DNA of 64,000 nucleotides from Bacteroidota bacterium (GCA_018266055.1 JAFDYT010000005.1:620001-684000); one strand, 5' to 3'. Numbered from the stretch's first letter, positions 18,281-28,183 are shown. Made by a program: numbers and translations. Notes: generated by a model from the letters alone, not told the origin.

Positions 18281-19210
18281 TTATCGGGCGATAAAATAAT
18301 CCCTCTTTCGGTAAATTTTCTGTAAGGCGAAAGGGTTTACAAGGATCGTCTCGTCGTTCACTTTCCCAATCACAAAATCAGATCCCTTTATCATCGGAAA
18401 GACTTGCAAAGGGTACGAACGATTGGCGATGTCTTGCAGCACAATACTCATTAACGGCTTTTGCTTTGTCAAGCTGTCGTATTTTTTACTTTGAATCGAA
18501 TCGAGAATCGTTTCGGCGCGCAGTTGCAAAAGCGCATCCATAAACTGATCTAGTTTAGTTGTATCGGTAGCAATGCCTTCAATGCTGAACATTTTTCGAT
18601 TGAATGACCCTTTGAAACTTTGACGTGAATCCCCCAAATCGACCTCAAGACTTTTGATGTTTTGCCAGTTAAAATTAAACACTTGTTTGTTGCGCCATTC
18701 GTTTGGCGGTAACGCGAAAATCGCCGCGATAAAAACACGGTAGCCCGGAATATTTACCACGTACACTTTCTTGTCCTCGCCTGAAAAATAGGTTTCAGTT
18801 TTGGCGCCATTGCCGAGTGAACGGAACTCCTTTGACAATGCGCCTGCCTCGTAGCAGGAAATTTTTACTCCGTTGCTTTCAATCTCTTTTCTCAACGAAT
18901 CTTGCAGATGTGCAGCTACAAGTCGCTTGGGCGTAGTTTGCTTTAGCGTAGCAAACAGTACTTTGATCATTTGGTTGTCGGCCTCGTAGCGGCCGTTGAT
19001 GCGCCATTTCACGCCATCAAATCGGAGTTCAGTTTTCGAAGCAGGCGATTCTAAAACTACCTGATCGATTCGCTCCAGGTTTTCGATCAGAAACAAGTCT
19101 TTGTTCACAGGCGCATCTTTCTTACCACTGTTTCCTAAAAGAATCACCAGCGAGGCAGCGATAAGAATCACCAGCGAGATCAGCAGCCTTATGTTTTTCT
19201 TACGTTGCAT
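18281..19210 (-). CDS. DUF4340 domain protein, last gene of the gld operon
   Basis: This 309-residue protein has one N-terminal membrane segment (about residues 7-25, LLISLVILIAASLVILLG) and a mostly beta extracytoplasmic part. The family often lies beside GldG-like genes, as here, where its ATG begins one base after the gldG stop. No catalytic motif is recognised. It probably acts with the GldA-GldF-GldG complex at the membrane, and that is inferred from context. Confidence 0.75.
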   Translation of the reverse strand: MQRKKNIRLLISLVILIAASLVILLGNSGKKDAPVNKDLFLIENLERIDQVVLESPASKTELRFDGVKWRINGRYEADNQMIKVLFATLKQTTPKRLVAAHLQDSLRKEIESNGVKISCYEAGALSKEFRSLGNGAKTETYFSGEDKKVYVVNIPGYRVFIAAIFALPPNEWRNKQVFNFNWQNIKSLEVDLGDSRQSFKGSFNRKMFSIEGIATDTTKLDQFMDALLQLRAETILDSIQSKKYDSLTKQKPLMSIVLQDIANRSYPLQVFPMIKGSDFVIGKVNDETILVNPFALQKIYRKRDYFIAR

Positions 19211-19211
19211 T

Positions 19212-20897
19212 TTAGAATCGCGAATATTTTAATCTGCGTAGATACGAGCGACTGATACCAAAAATCAGCAACACCAAAAGCGGCAAGGCGATGTTGAGAG
19301 TTTGCCAGAAGCCGCGATCGTTTTTGATCTTCTCTTTATCCAACGGACGGATTTTAATCTGCTTTGTCCGGGCATTGATCAGTCCATCTTCATGAGTGAG
19401 ATATGCCACCATGTTGAGTAGCAAATCTTGGTTCGCAAACGTGTATTGAGTAAAAGGATCGTACCCGAGTACCTGGGCTTTTCCATCGCGTGGATTGACA
19501 TCGTTGCGAACGATATCGCCGTCGGCCACCACAATTATTTTTGTAGAGGGACTTTTCTCAACAAACGCTGATGCATCAACTCCTTCGGGCGCAAACCTGT
19601 TTTTGTACAACGACGTGAAACTTCCTTCCAGAAGATAAGCCATTGGAATCTTGCCATCATTAAAATTTCCATCCTGCAATTGCCTTCTTAAGTCATCCAC
19701 ACCTACTTTCACAGGTGCAGTTACCTTGCGTGTATAGGGCGATGAGTACAAGAGTGGGGTTTTCTTCACGCCCACGGCTTTCACAGTGTCAATACTGCTG
19801 GCGAATTTGCTAATGACCGCATCAAGGTTTCGCGTGATGGCATGATCAGCATATTGGTTGATGAGTGGAAAGAAAGGCCACTCAAGCTGCATGATCTGCG
19901 GGCGATCGCCGGTTTTCCCTACTACAATTGGATATTTCCCCGAAACGCGGTCTTCAATCAAATCAGGATTGATGCGCACGCCATATTTAAAAAGTTGATC
20001 GTCGAGATTGAGGTTATATGGAAAGGCGAAATAGTCTTCGCGCGAGGCGCTATCCATGTTGGCTTCCAGCCGATCGATCAAAAACAAAACCTTGCCGCCG
20101 TGCATGATGTATTGATCAAGTCTGTACTTGTCGGCGGGCGTGAACTCGGTACGAGGCTTGGCGGCGATCAGCAGTTCATAGCGTTGCAAGTTTTTTGCTG
20201 CGATGAGATTTACATTCGAGATTTCGTATTGCTCTTTAAGTGCACTTCTGAAACTCGCTGTCTGAAGGCTGTCGAGCTCGTTGTGTCCGCGCAAGAAACC
20301 GATTTTTTTTCGACGCGTGTTGCTGAGTTTATAGATTGCATTGGCGAGCTCATATTCCGCCCCTTCGATGGATTCATTTAAAACTTCTTGCGCATTTTTG
20401 GCGCGATTGCCTTTCAGCAACATGACCCCGGTTTCAAAGCCATCGTACGAAACCAGCGCTCCCGGAAAAATGAATTTTTCTACCCGTTGTCCGTTTTCAT
20501 TTTCAATGACATTCGTCGGAGTGATTCCTTTCGCCGCCAGGTCATTCATAAACTCATTCCTGGCTTTTTCGCCTTGCGCCTGAGCTGGATCGGTGAAGAT
20601 GAACTTTACTTTGTTGTGCGAGTAAATCCTAAATTCTTCCAGCGTCTCCCGAACGGACTTTTGAAAACGCTTGAAACCAGGATTGAGATCGCCTTCAAGA
20701 AAGACTTCCACAAAAACATCGTCGTCAAGATGACTCAGCAGTTCTTTTGTTTGAGGTTTAATGGTGTATCTTTTTTCTTCCGTAAGGTCAATGCGAAAGA
20801 AATAAAGTGAAGCCAGGCTGTTGAGGAGCACAACCAGAGCAATGCCGTTGGCCAGCGTAAGTAGATCTCCCGTTTTTCTGCTGTTTAACATTACCAT
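19212..20897 (-). CDS. gldG: gliding motility ABC transporter component GldG
   Basis: This 561-residue membrane-anchored protein is the large extracytoplasmic part of the GldAFG complex, which is required for gliding in studied Flavobacteria. TM1 is at about residues 13-33 and a second TM is near the C-terminus (about 535-555). Between them lies the GldG/PF09822-type domain, with features such as KKIGFLRGHNELD and KVLFLIDRLEANMDS. The start at 20897 overlaps the gldF stop by seven bases, and ATG 20891 (MLNSRKTGD) is an equally possible start. The overlap implies translational coupling. Confidence 0.88.
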   Translation of the reverse strand: MVMLNSRKTGDLLTLANGIALVVLLNSLASLYFFRIDLTEEKRYTIKPQTKELLSHLDDDVFVEVFLEGDLNPGFKRFQKSVRETLEEFRIYSHNKVKFIFTDPAQAQGEKARNEFMNDLAAKGITPTNVIENENGQRVEKFIFPGALVSYDGFETGVMLLKGNRAKNAQEVLNESIEGAEYELANAIYKLSNTRRKKIGFLRGHNELDSLQTASFRSALKEQYEISNVNLIAAKNLQRYELLIAAKPRTEFTPADKYRLDQYIMHGGKVLFLIDRLEANMDSASREDYFAFPYNLNLDDQLFKYGVRINPDLIEDRVSGKYPIVVGKTGDRPQIMQLEWPFFPLINQYADHAITRNLDAVISKFASSIDTVKAVGVKKTPLLYSSPYTRKVTAPVKVGVDDLRRQLQDGNFNDGKIPMAYLLEGSFTSLYKNRFAPEGVDASAFVEKSPSTKIIVVADGDIVRNDVNPRDGKAQVLGYDPFTQYTFANQDLLLNMVAYLTHEDGLINARTKQIKIRPLDKEKIKNDRGFWQTLNIALPLLVLLIFGISRSYLRRLKYSRF

Positions 20898-21613
20898 TGC
20901 CTGCTACCAATTACTGTTTTAGCGCACAGCAGCATCAACCCTGCCACGCTTAAAAAATAGATTACATCACGGCTATCTATCAACCCCTTGCTTAGCGCTT
21001 CATAATGGTATAGAATGCCGAGCTGTTTTACGGCGAGGGCCCAGCTCCCGCTCAGTGCGGAAAGTGAATCAAACCCGGAGTAAAAAATAAAGCAAAGAAA
21101 CGCTGCGAAAATGAACGACACGATCTGGTTGGTGGTTAGCGAGGAAGCCAATATCCCGATGGCGCAGAAGATCATCGCCAATAAGGATAGACCAATGTAC
21201 GAACCGGCCACGCCGGCCGTATCGATGTTACCCACCGGATTGCCAAGCCGGTTAATAGAAAAATAGTAAATCAATGTCGGTGCGAGCGCAATCAGCACCA
21301 GAGCAAACGACGCCAGAAATTTTCCCACCACAATGTCCCAGTCAGAAAGTGGTTTGGTAAGCAGCAATTCCATTGTGCCCAGTTTCTTTTCTTCGGCAAA
21401 GCTTTTCATGGTGATAGCCGGGATGAGAAAAATAAAAACATACGGCCCCATGGAAAAAAGAGTATCCATGTCAGCGTAGCCGTAGTCGAGCACCGAGGTA
21501 TCTTTAAACACCCAAACCAAAAGCCCAATCCCCGTAAGGAAAACGCCGATCACAATGTAGGCGATGAGCGAGTTGAGGAAACTGTTGAACTCTTTGGCGA
21601 AGACCCGGATCAT
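20891..21613 (-). CDS. gldF: gliding motility ABC transporter permease GldF
   Basis: This 240-residue ABC-2-type permease has about six membrane helices. The N-terminus IRVFAKEFNSFLNSLIAYIV and the segment KSFAEEKKLGTMELLLTKPLSDW are typical of the family. It forms the membrane channel of the GldAFG transporter. Its ATG overlaps the gldA stop in ATGA, so the two proteins are probably made in fixed ratio. The length is normal and no damage is seen. Confidence 0.92.
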   Translation of the reverse strand: MIRVFAKEFNSFLNSLIAYIVIGVFLTGIGLLVWVFKDTSVLDYGYADMDTLFSMGPYVFIFLIPAITMKSFAEEKKLGTMELLLTKPLSDWDIVVGKFLASFALVLIALAPTLIYYFSINRLGNPVGNIDTAGVAGSYIGLSLLAMIFCAIGILASSLTTNQIVSFIFAAFLCFIFYSGFDSLSALSGSWALAVKQLGILYHYEALSKGLIDSRDVIYFLSVAGLMLLCAKTVIGSRQW

Positions 21614-22527
21614 ACGGCGGTTGATGTTAATGATCTGAAAATATCTTCCATCGAATTCTCTTCTTGTTTTAGGCTAAGTAGTGAATTGTTCTTTTCAGTC
21701 GCGAAACGAAATAATTCCTGGCGCACGTCGGCTCCCGGTTTGGCTACGATTCGGTAGAAACTACCTTCCTTTTGTACCTGCGCTACACCTTGGAGTGATT
21801 CAAGTTCTTGTGTTGAAACAGGCTCCTTAAACTCAACCATGACCACCAGGGTATTTTCTTTCTTGCCGATCAGGTTCGTGACACGATCGTCCGCTACAAT
21901 TTTTCCGCGGTTGATAACAATGACCCGATCGCAAAGGGCTTGCACTTCCTGCATGATATGAGTTGAAAAAATCACTGTTTTGTCGCGACTGATTTCTTTG
22001 ATGAGTTTTCGGATTTCAAAAATCTGGTTGGGGTCAAGTCCCGAGGTGGGCTCGTCGAGAATCAATACATCAGGGTTATGGAGAAGAGCCTGCGCCAGTC
22101 CCACGCGCTGACGATATCCTTTCGAAAGTGAACCAATAATTTTGTTCTGTTCTAAAGTCAGACCGCACATCGACACTACTTCTGAAATCCTCGGCTTCAA
22201 CTGGCGGTGAGGAATCTGATAAATCTTCCCAATAAAATTCAGATACTCGTGCACAAACATGTCGAGGTACAAAGGATTGTGCTCAGGCAGATAGCCAATA
22301 ATCTTCTTCACCTTCATGGGCTCTTCCACCACGTCAAAACCGCTGACCACAACCTTACCATTCGTCGGCGGAATATACCCCGTTGCGATTTTCATGGTAG
22401 TCGATTTTCCAGCGCCGTTTGGCCCCAGAAAACCAACGATCTCACCTTGCTCTACTGAAAAGGAAATGCCGTTGACAGCCTTTTGAGCTCCGTAAATCTT
22501 GGTGAGATGATCGATGAAAAGCGACAT
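21610..22527 (-). CDS. gldA: gliding motility ABC transporter ATPase GldA
   Basis: This cytosolic ATPase of about 305 residues powers the GldAFG complex. Walker A is GPNGAGKST near residue 37, the signature is SLSKGYRQR near residue 135, and Walker B is LILDEPTSGLDP near 155, followed by the H-loop STH. The start is placed at ATG 22527 (MSLFIDHL), because the TTG at 22536 falls inside the proposed -7 element. gldF, gldG and the DUF4340 gene follow with overlaps or a one-base gap, a single operon. In gliding Bacteroidota this transporter is linked to surface adhesion movement and the type 9 secretion apparatus. Confidence 0.93.
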   Translation of the reverse strand: MSLFIDHLTKIYGAQKAVNGISFSVEQGEIVGFLGPNGAGKSTTMKIATGYIPPTNGKVVVSGFDVVEEPMKVKKIIGYLPEHNPLYLDMFVHEYLNFIGKIYQIPHRQLKPRISEVVSMCGLTLEQNKIIGSLSKGYRQRVGLAQALLHNPDVLILDEPTSGLDPNQIFEIRKLIKEISRDKTVIFSTHIMQEVQALCDRVIVINRGKIVADDRVTNLIGKKENTLVVMVEFKEPVSTQELESLQGVAQVQKEGSFYRIVAKPGADVRQELFRFATEKNNSLLSLKQEENSMEDIFRSLTSTAV

Positions 22528-22533
22528 GACCTG

Positions 22534-22541
22534 CAAAAATA
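22534..22541 (-). promoter_or_regulatory. -7 element of the gld operon
   Basis: On the minus strand this reads TATTTTTG, an exact TAnnTTTG match. Its last base lies six bases before the ATG of gldA, so transcription would begin within about three bases of the start codon. No good -33 TTG was found at the usual 19-base distance. Confidence 0.4.
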
Positions 22542-22684
22542 CAAATTGGTTTCTGGATTATGGCCACTTCTCGTTAGTTTCTGCCCCTCTTGCGGTGTTA
22601 CCAGAACGAGGAAACCTGAATGAATCGACGCCGTTGTTTGTCAAAGTGCTTTTGTTGAAATTTGCCATCTAATATTTTAACGCT

Positions 22685-24163
22685 ATGAGGCTGAAGCTTA
22701 TTTTGTTCTTCATGATGATTTCCGGTTGTACATTTTCACAGTCGGGCTATAAAATAAACTTTACAATCAAAGGTTGGAAAGACACCACGGTCTATCTCGG
22801 AAGCTATTACGGTGAGAGCACCGTATTGATGGACACGGCCCAAGTGAAGGGAAATTCATTTTCTTTTTATGGAAAAAAACCACTTCCCGAAGGGTTCTAT
22901 TATCTCGTGCTGGCCAAGAACAAATTGTTTGATTTTGTAATCGGTAAGAACCAGTTTTTCACACTCGAAACAAGTACATCGGGCTACCTGAAAATTGAAG
23001 ACTACGTTCAGAACATGGTGGTGAAAGGCGATACTGATAACAAAATGTATTTCGATAATATTTATTTCAATATCGATCGCAATAAAGAAGTTGAGCCTTT
23101 CATGAAAATCATCAAAGACACTACGATAAAAGAAGATCAGAAGAAAGAAGCGCGTGAGGCATTTGCGAAAATCAATGAGAAGGTGATGACCTATCAGAAA
23201 GAAGTAATTGCAAAAGATCCCACTTCAATGACAGCTCGATGGCTAAAAGCCGGTACCATTGTGCCTGTACCCGATCCGCCAAAAAAAGCCGATGGAACAA
23301 TCGACTCGACATACCAACTGAAGTACATGCGGCAACACTTCTTCGACAATTTTGACCTTAAAGACGAGGCAATGATTCGCTTGCCCCGGCCCATGTACCA
23401 GGAAAAACTGAAGGAATACCTCTCGAAATTATTCATTCCTCAGCCAGATTCTGTGGTGAAGGCCATCAATGGGTTAGTGGAAAAAGTGAAGCCAAATCAA
23501 GAGACTTATAAATACCTGGTTTGGAATTGTCTCTTCACTTATCAGCAACCCGAAATCATGGGTCTTGATGAAGTGTTTGTAAAACTATATGATCAGTACT
23601 TCGCTTCCGGTGCGATGGACTTCTGGATCAATGCCAAGCTCAAACAAAACCTAAAAGAATACGCCGATAAAATTAGAGTCTGTACAATCGGTCATGTAGG
23701 CGCCAACCTTATCATGCAGGATCAGAATTTTAAACCGCGGTCGATGTATGACATTAAGAATAAGTACACGATACTATTCATCTTCAGGCCCGACTGCGGG
23801 CATTGCCGTGAGGAAACGCCCAAGCTCGTAGACTTTTATAACAAGAGCAAAGCCAAGTACGATTTTGAGGTATATGCCGTAGCCACGGACACGTCAATGA
23901 AAATGATGCGCGACTTTATCAAAGAATTTAAAACGCCATGGATCACTGTAAACGGACCGCGTACCTACCTAGAGCCGTACAGCAAAGTGTATCACGCAGA
24001 CACGACCCCCACGATTTATATTCTTGACGATAAAAAGAAGATCATAGCAAAAAAGCTACCAGTCAAACAACTGGATGATTTCCTTAGCCGCCATGAAAAA
24101 TTTCTGCAGTTAAAAAAATCCGGGGCGTCAGCTAAACCTCCAAAAAACACCTCTGGCAACTGA
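22685..24163 (+). CDS. TlpA-like thioredoxin-fold lipoprotein with DUF4369 and DUF5106-type domains
   Basis: This 492-residue exported protein starts with a short signal ending in MISGC, a likely lipobox. A DUF4369-like beta domain follows (about residues 23-115, KINFTIKGWKDTTVYLGSYY), then a helical DUF5106-like region (about 120-330), then a thioredoxin fold. The redox pair is CGHC at residues 371-374 in FRPDCGHCREETPK, with the cis-proline region TPTIYILDDKKK. Such proteins act in periplasmic disulfide reduction or cytochrome c maturation. The partner here is unknown. The C-terminal tail is lysine-rich. Confidence 0.85.
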   Translation: MRLKLILFFMMISGCTFSQSGYKINFTIKGWKDTTVYLGSYYGESTVLMDTAQVKGNSFSFYGKKPLPEGFYYLVLAKNKLFDFVIGKNQFFTLETSTSGYLKIEDYVQNMVVKGDTDNKMYFDNIYFNIDRNKEVEPFMKIIKDTTIKEDQKKEAREAFAKINEKVMTYQKEVIAKDPTSMTARWLKAGTIVPVPDPPKKADGTIDSTYQLKYMRQHFFDNFDLKDEAMIRLPRPMYQEKLKEYLSKLFIPQPDSVVKAINGLVEKVKPNQETYKYLVWNCLFTYQQPEIMGLDEVFVKLYDQYFASGAMDFWINAKLKQNLKEYADKIRVCTIGHVGANLIMQDQNFKPRSMYDIKNKYTILFIFRPDCGHCREETPKLVDFYNKSKAKYDFEVYAVATDTSMKMMRDFIKEFKTPWITVNGPRTYLEPYSKVYHADTTPTIYILDDKKKIIAKKLPVKQLDDFLSRHEKFLQLKKSGASAKPPKNTSGN

Positions 24164-24173
24164 TTTGAAAGGT

Positions 24174-24195
24174 AGGGCAAAAATTTATTTGCCCT
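24174..24195. terminator. hairpin downstream of the thioredoxin-like gene
   Basis: A perfect eight-base stem, AGGGCAAA (24174-24181) with TTTGCCCT (24188-24195), encloses a six-base AT loop and lies ten bases past the stop at 24163. There is no run of T after it, so termination strength is uncertain. Confidence 0.4.
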
Positions 24196-24251
24196 TGTGT
24201 GCAACTATTTGGCCATAGGAGAGTATCTAACCTATACAAAATCTAAATTTT

Positions 24252-24716
24252 ATGGCGTTGCTTGGTTTGTTTGGCAAAAAGAAGAAGGAATTCAGGGCCT
24301 CGTGCAACATTACCCGCGAACCTCTTGAAAGTGGTTTCGGTTACTTACTTACTACTTCTCAGATAGTTACCTCAAAGAAGTACTGGGATTTGGTAATGAC
24401 TGAACCCGAAACGCTATCGTACACCATTTCCCATTTCAATAATCAACCGAGCGGCACGCAAATGCGCAACATGATTTTTGAAAAATACGCTTCCGTAGCA
24501 AAACCCTGGATGGTTTCCGATTCAGTGATTAATTATTTTGAGATTGATAAAACGGAGGCGCGCAACAACGCCAAGAAATGGTGGGAAACCGAAGGCGCAT
24601 TTACCCCCGAGATGACGGGTCCGGCCGCTCAAAAACTGGATGCTACTACCTTTAATTCAATAAAAGATTATGCCGTACTTGAAGCCGGCAGAGGTAGAAT
24701 CAATACCAAAAAATAG
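24252..24716 (+). CDS. conserved hypothetical protein
   Basis: This 154-residue protein of unknown function has no signal peptide or membrane segment. It begins MALLGLFGKKKKEF, which resembles a basic amphipathic N-terminus, and contains two Trp-rich helices (KYWDLVMTEPE and AKKWWETEGAF). The coding character is convincing: ordinary codon use, and its stop is only two bases from the convergent polyprenyl synthase stop. It does not match a family that could be named here. It is probably cytosolic. Confidence 0.65.
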   Translation: MALLGLFGKKKKEFRASCNITREPLESGFGYLLTTSQIVTSKKYWDLVMTEPETLSYTISHFNNQPSGTQMRNMIFEKYASVAKPWMVSDSVINYFEIDKTEARNNAKKWWETEGAFTPEMTGPAAQKLDATTFNSIKDYAVLEAGRGRINTKK

Positions 24717-24718
24717 GT

Positions 24719-25693
24719 TTAGTTTTTTCGCTCGATGGTGAACTGAACGAGCATTTTTAACGACTTTTTATACTCCGACTCCGCAAAAGTATCTAAGGTT
24801 TCAAGCGCCATCGTGTAGTAGCCCTCCATAGCGTTTCGGGCATATTCGATTCCTCCTGATTTTTTTACAAACGAAATTACCTCCTGAACTTTTTTGGGGT
24901 CTTCGCTTTCGTTTTTTACTAACCCGATTATTTTCCTTTTCTCCAGCCACGAGGCTTTGGAGAGCGCATAGATAAGCGGCAGGGTCATTTTCTTTTCCTT
25001 GATATCAATACCCAGCGGTTTGCCAATCTCTTCTTCACCGTAATCAAAAAGGTCATCCTTTATTTGAAAGGCCATCCCTACGTGTTGCCCAAACTTGTGC
25101 ATGCGTGCCACGGTCTGCTCGTCGGCTCCGGAGGAACTGGCACCAGCAGCGCAACATGAAGCAATAAGTGAGGCTGTCTTCTGCCGGATAATCTCATAGT
25201 AGATATCTTCGGAGATGTCTAGGCGGCGTGCTTTTTCCATTTGCATGAGCTCGCCTTCACTCATTTCTTTTACCGCATCGGTGCAGATGGAAAGTAGCCC
25301 ATAGTCTTTGTGCTCAAGCGCGAGAAATAAACCTCGGGTGAGGAGAAAATCGCCTACTAAAACGGCGATCTTATTTTTCCACAATGCATTGACCGAAAAA
25401 AAACCACGGCGGTAATTGGAGTTGTCCACCACATCGTCGTGTACCAGGCTGGCGGTGTGCACGAGCTCAATCAACGAGGCACCGCGAAAGGTTGATTCAT
25501 TGATTTCACCGCAGGCGCCCGCGCTCAAAAACACGAACAGTGGCCGCATCTGCTTGCCTTTGCGCTTTACGATATAGTTCATGATTTTGTCCAGCAGCAA
25601 AACCTTCGTCTTCATGGAGGCTCGGAATTTGTGCTCAAATTCCTCCATCTCTTTGGCTACCGGCCTTTTGATATCGTCTAAACGTAAAGACAT
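24719..25693 (-). CDS. polyprenyl diphosphate synthase
   Basis: This trans-prenyltransferase of 324 residues lengthens allylic diphosphates with isopentenyl diphosphate, probably for menaquinone side chains. The first aspartate-rich motif is in LVHDDVVDNS, near residue 80. The second is in FQIKDDLFDYGEE, near residue 205. The start at ATG 25693 (MSLRLDDIKRP) is preferred to ATG 25711, which would add six residues without homology. Chain length cannot be set from sequence alone, although the bulk fits octaprenyl/heptaprenyl-type enzymes. It is divergent from the MscS gene. Confidence 0.9.
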   Translation of the reverse strand: MSLRLDDIKRPVAKEMEEFEHKFRASMKTKVLLLDKIMNYIVKRKGKQMRPLFVFLSAGACGEINESTFRGASLIELVHTASLVHDDVVDNSNYRRGFFSVNALWKNKIAVLVGDFLLTRGLFLALEHKDYGLLSICTDAVKEMSEGELMQMEKARRLDISEDIYYEIIRQKTASLIASCCAAGASSSGADEQTVARMHKFGQHVGMAFQIKDDLFDYGEEEIGKPLGIDIKEKKMTLPLIYALSKASWLEKRKIIGLVKNESEDPKKVQEVISFVKKSGGIEYARNAMEGYYTMALETLDTFAESEYKKSLKMLVQFTIERKN

Positions 25694-25815
25694 GGTTGCA
25701 ATAATAATCATTAGTACACAGTCTTTCGTTGGCCGGAATAAGTAAATTCTAATTAATTGAAAAAAACTGACTTCGGTTGTCTTTATACACTCGACTATTA
25801 AGTATTTTCGGCCTT

Positions 25816-26652
25816 ATGATGCCGATGGACAAAAATTGGGAGAAGATATTTTTCGTGGTGTTGGTTTTGGTGATCACTTCTGTGATTTCGCTGGTGCTCC
25901 GGTTTCTGGTGGGGCGTTTTTTCCGAACCGCCGCACGTAAGCTGAAGGTTGATCCTACCCATTACAATTTCTTCAAAAACGCGGTCGATTTTATTCTCTT
26001 CTTTGTCGCCATCGTGGTGATTTTCCGGTCTATCCCGTCGCTCCGCACCTATGGTACGGGCTTGCTTACAGGTGCCGGTGTGTTGGCGGCGATTGTCGGT
26101 TTTGCTTCGCAGTCGGCTTTTTCAAACATCGTGAGCGGATTCTTTCTGGTTATATTCAAACCTTTTAGCGTGGGCGATCGGGTGAAGATCGGGCAGCTTT
26201 ACACGGGCGATATTGAAGACATCACCCTTCGTCATACGATAATCAAAGATTTTGAAAACCGCAGAGTCATCATCCCCAACAGCGTGATCAGCAACGAAAC
26301 GATAATTAATTCCACAACTGTGGATGAAAAAATATGCGTCTTCGTCGAACTCGCCGTAGCCTTTAATACGAATCTTGAAAAAGCCATTAAGATAATTCAG
26401 GACGTGTCGATGCAGCATCGTTATTATATCGACAACCGCACCGAAGGAGAAATTGCCCGTGGTGAGACTCCGGTTATGGTGCGCGTGCTTACCTTTCTGG
26501 ATGGCGGAATTTTGCTCCGTGCTTATGTGTGGACGAATAACCCAACGGACGCGTTTGACCTGAAGTGCGATGTGAATAAATCCATTAAAGAAATATTTGA
26601 CAAAGAAGGCATCTCGCTTGCCAACCTACAATACCAAATCAAATCGGTGTAA
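25816..26652 (+). CDS. MscS-family mechanosensitive channel
   Basis: This small-conductance channel of 278 residues has three N-terminal helices. The pore helix is GTGLLTGAGVLAAIVGFASQ, with the usual Gly/Ala packing. The MscS beta domain follows, with FSVGDRVKIGQLYTGDIEDI and the IIPNS motif. The start at ATG 25816 is chosen because the earlier TTG at 25777 adds residues without homology. TATTTTCG at 25803-25810 is a near -7 element only five bases before the ATG. The channel releases solutes at low external osmolarity. corA follows after five bases. Confidence 0.92.
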   Translation: MMPMDKNWEKIFFVVLVLVITSVISLVLRFLVGRFFRTAARKLKVDPTHYNFFKNAVDFILFFVAIVVIFRSIPSLRTYGTGLLTGAGVLAAIVGFASQSAFSNIVSGFFLVIFKPFSVGDRVKIGQLYTGDIEDITLRHTIIKDFENRRVIIPNSVISNETIINSTTVDEKICVFVELAVAFNTNLEKAIKIIQDVSMQHRYYIDNRTEGEIARGETPVMVRVLTFLDGGILLRAYVWTNNPTDAFDLKCDVNKSIKEIFDKEGISLANLQYQIKSV

Positions 26653-26657
26653 CAGCC

Positions 26658-27668
26658 ATGAAAAAGAAAGCAGAATCGGTACCAGCCAAACCTAACATCA
26701 TCCTGGAACTGATTCAGTACGATGAAAAGGATTTTTCAAGTTTTGATCAACTTACCGTTCACGAGCTTCTTACCAAATACAATTCCAGCCTAGTCAATTG
26801 GGTTAACCTAGATGGCCTTGAAGACCGGGCTATCATAGAAAAAATAGGAGAGCATTTTTCGCTCCATAGTTTACTCATCGAGGATATTACGTGCGATCAC
26901 CAGCCCAAAGTTGAAGAGTACGAAAACTATCTCTTCTTCACCCTGAAGATGCTTTATCGCATTGAAGATAACAAAATCGATTACGAACAAATAAGTTTTG
27001 TATTGGGGAGAGATTACCTGCTGTCGTTTCAGGAAAAGGAAGGCGACTTGTTTGGACCGCTGCGCGACCGCCTGCGGCTTGACCAGGGGCGCGTTAGAAA
27101 GAAAAGAGCCGACTACCTTTTGTATCGCCTTATTGATATCATTGTTGACAATTACTACGTCGTCCTGGATTCGATCGGCCAGCAGATTGAAGATATCGAA
27201 GACGAAATCTATAAGGATTCTTCCAGTGAGCAGTTTCGCAAAATTCAGCACCTGAAGAAAGAACTGATCTACCTGCGCAAGGCACTCTTTCCTTTGCGCG
27301 ACGCGATGAGCAAGCTTATTAAAGATGAGAGTGGTTTTATTGATTCGTCGAACGCGCGTTTCTTTTCAGACATCTATAATCACGTGGCGCACCTGATTGA
27401 TTCGCTCGATACCTATCGAGATCTCACCTCAGGACTGATGGACATTTACATCAATACACTCAACACCCGCATGAACGAGGTGATGAAAGTGCTCACGGTG
27501 ATTTCCACGATTTTCATTCCGTTGACATTTCTTGTGGGTGTGTATGGCATGAACTTCGATTTTATGCCCGAGCTCCATTGGAAATTTGGCTACGCGCTGG
27601 TGTGGGGTCTCATGCTGCTCATGGTAGTGGGCATGATCCGGTACTTCAAATACAAGAAGTGGTTTTGA
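26658..27668 (+). CDS. corA: CorA-type magnesium/cobalt transporter
   Basis: This 336-residue divalent-cation channel has a large cytosolic domain (about residues 1-270) followed by two C-terminal helices. The selectivity motif YGMNF closes the first helix (VGVYGMNFDFMPEL). A long charged stalk helix around residues 150-270 is typical. It probably shares an mRNA with the MscS gene five bases upstream, which pairs two osmotic or ionic homeostasis channels. It is convergent with the gene at 27672. Confidence 0.94.
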   Translation: MKKKAESVPAKPNIILELIQYDEKDFSSFDQLTVHELLTKYNSSLVNWVNLDGLEDRAIIEKIGEHFSLHSLLIEDITCDHQPKVEEYENYLFFTLKMLYRIEDNKIDYEQISFVLGRDYLLSFQEKEGDLFGPLRDRLRLDQGRVRKKRADYLLYRLIDIIVDNYYVVLDSIGQQIEDIEDEIYKDSSSEQFRKIQHLKKELIYLRKALFPLRDAMSKLIKDESGFIDSSNARFFSDIYNHVAHLIDSLDTYRDLTSGLMDIYINTLNTRMNEVMKVLTVISTIFIPLTFLVGVYGMNFDFMPELHWKFGYALVWGLMLLMVVGMIRYFKYKKWF

Positions 27669-27671
27669 CGA

Positions 27672-28070
27672 TTAGTGAATGTCGGCGCCAGTAATTTTTA
27701 ATTCAAACTGGTCGGCCAGGTTGGCCACTTCCTGCACCATCTCTTTAATAGTTTCTTCTGAAAGTCCGATCAACGAGGCCACTGCTTCGATTTGCAGGTA
27801 GTTGTCTTTGATTACAAAACGGCAATAGTTGAAATAAGCAGTTTGCTCAAGTAGCATTTTGTAATCGATGTCTGGCTTGATGGAGCAGACTTTTGAATTT
27901 AGGGAAATGAGCTTACGGTTGTACAGGTCGTTTTGAGTAATTGTACCCAGCACGGTTTGATAACGCCCGCCGGAAACAGGTACGATGATGATGGATTGTG
28001 AATGGTCGTATTCGGTGTATTGTCCACCGATTTCCTCGGCGTATTTTTTCATCAAAGCGCTCAGGTCCAT
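27672..28070 (-). CDS. small YbjN/secretion-chaperone-like protein
   Basis: This 132-residue cytosolic protein has an alpha-beta pattern. The middle part has the strands SIIIVPVSGGRYQTVLGTI, and the end (QIEAVASLIGLSEETIKEMV) looks like the closing helices of the YbjN/type III chaperone-like fold. This assignment rests on pattern only. It lies 113 bases downstream of tamB on the same strand and could be read through from it. Function unknown. Confidence 0.6.
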   Translation of the reverse strand: MDLSALMKKYAEEIGGQYTEYDHSQSIIIVPVSGGRYQTVLGTITQNDLYNRKLISLNSKVCSIKPDIDYKMLLEQTAYFNYCRFVIKDNYLQIEAVASLIGLSEETIKEMVQEVANLADQFELKITGADIH

Positions 28071-28183
28071 AGACGGTTGGGGTTTACTGCAAGTTAATTA
28101 AATCGGAATTAATAAACGCTTTAGCTGGAGATAAAAACGCACCAGAATTCCTGATTTCCGACCTTGTAATCGTGCATATTTCA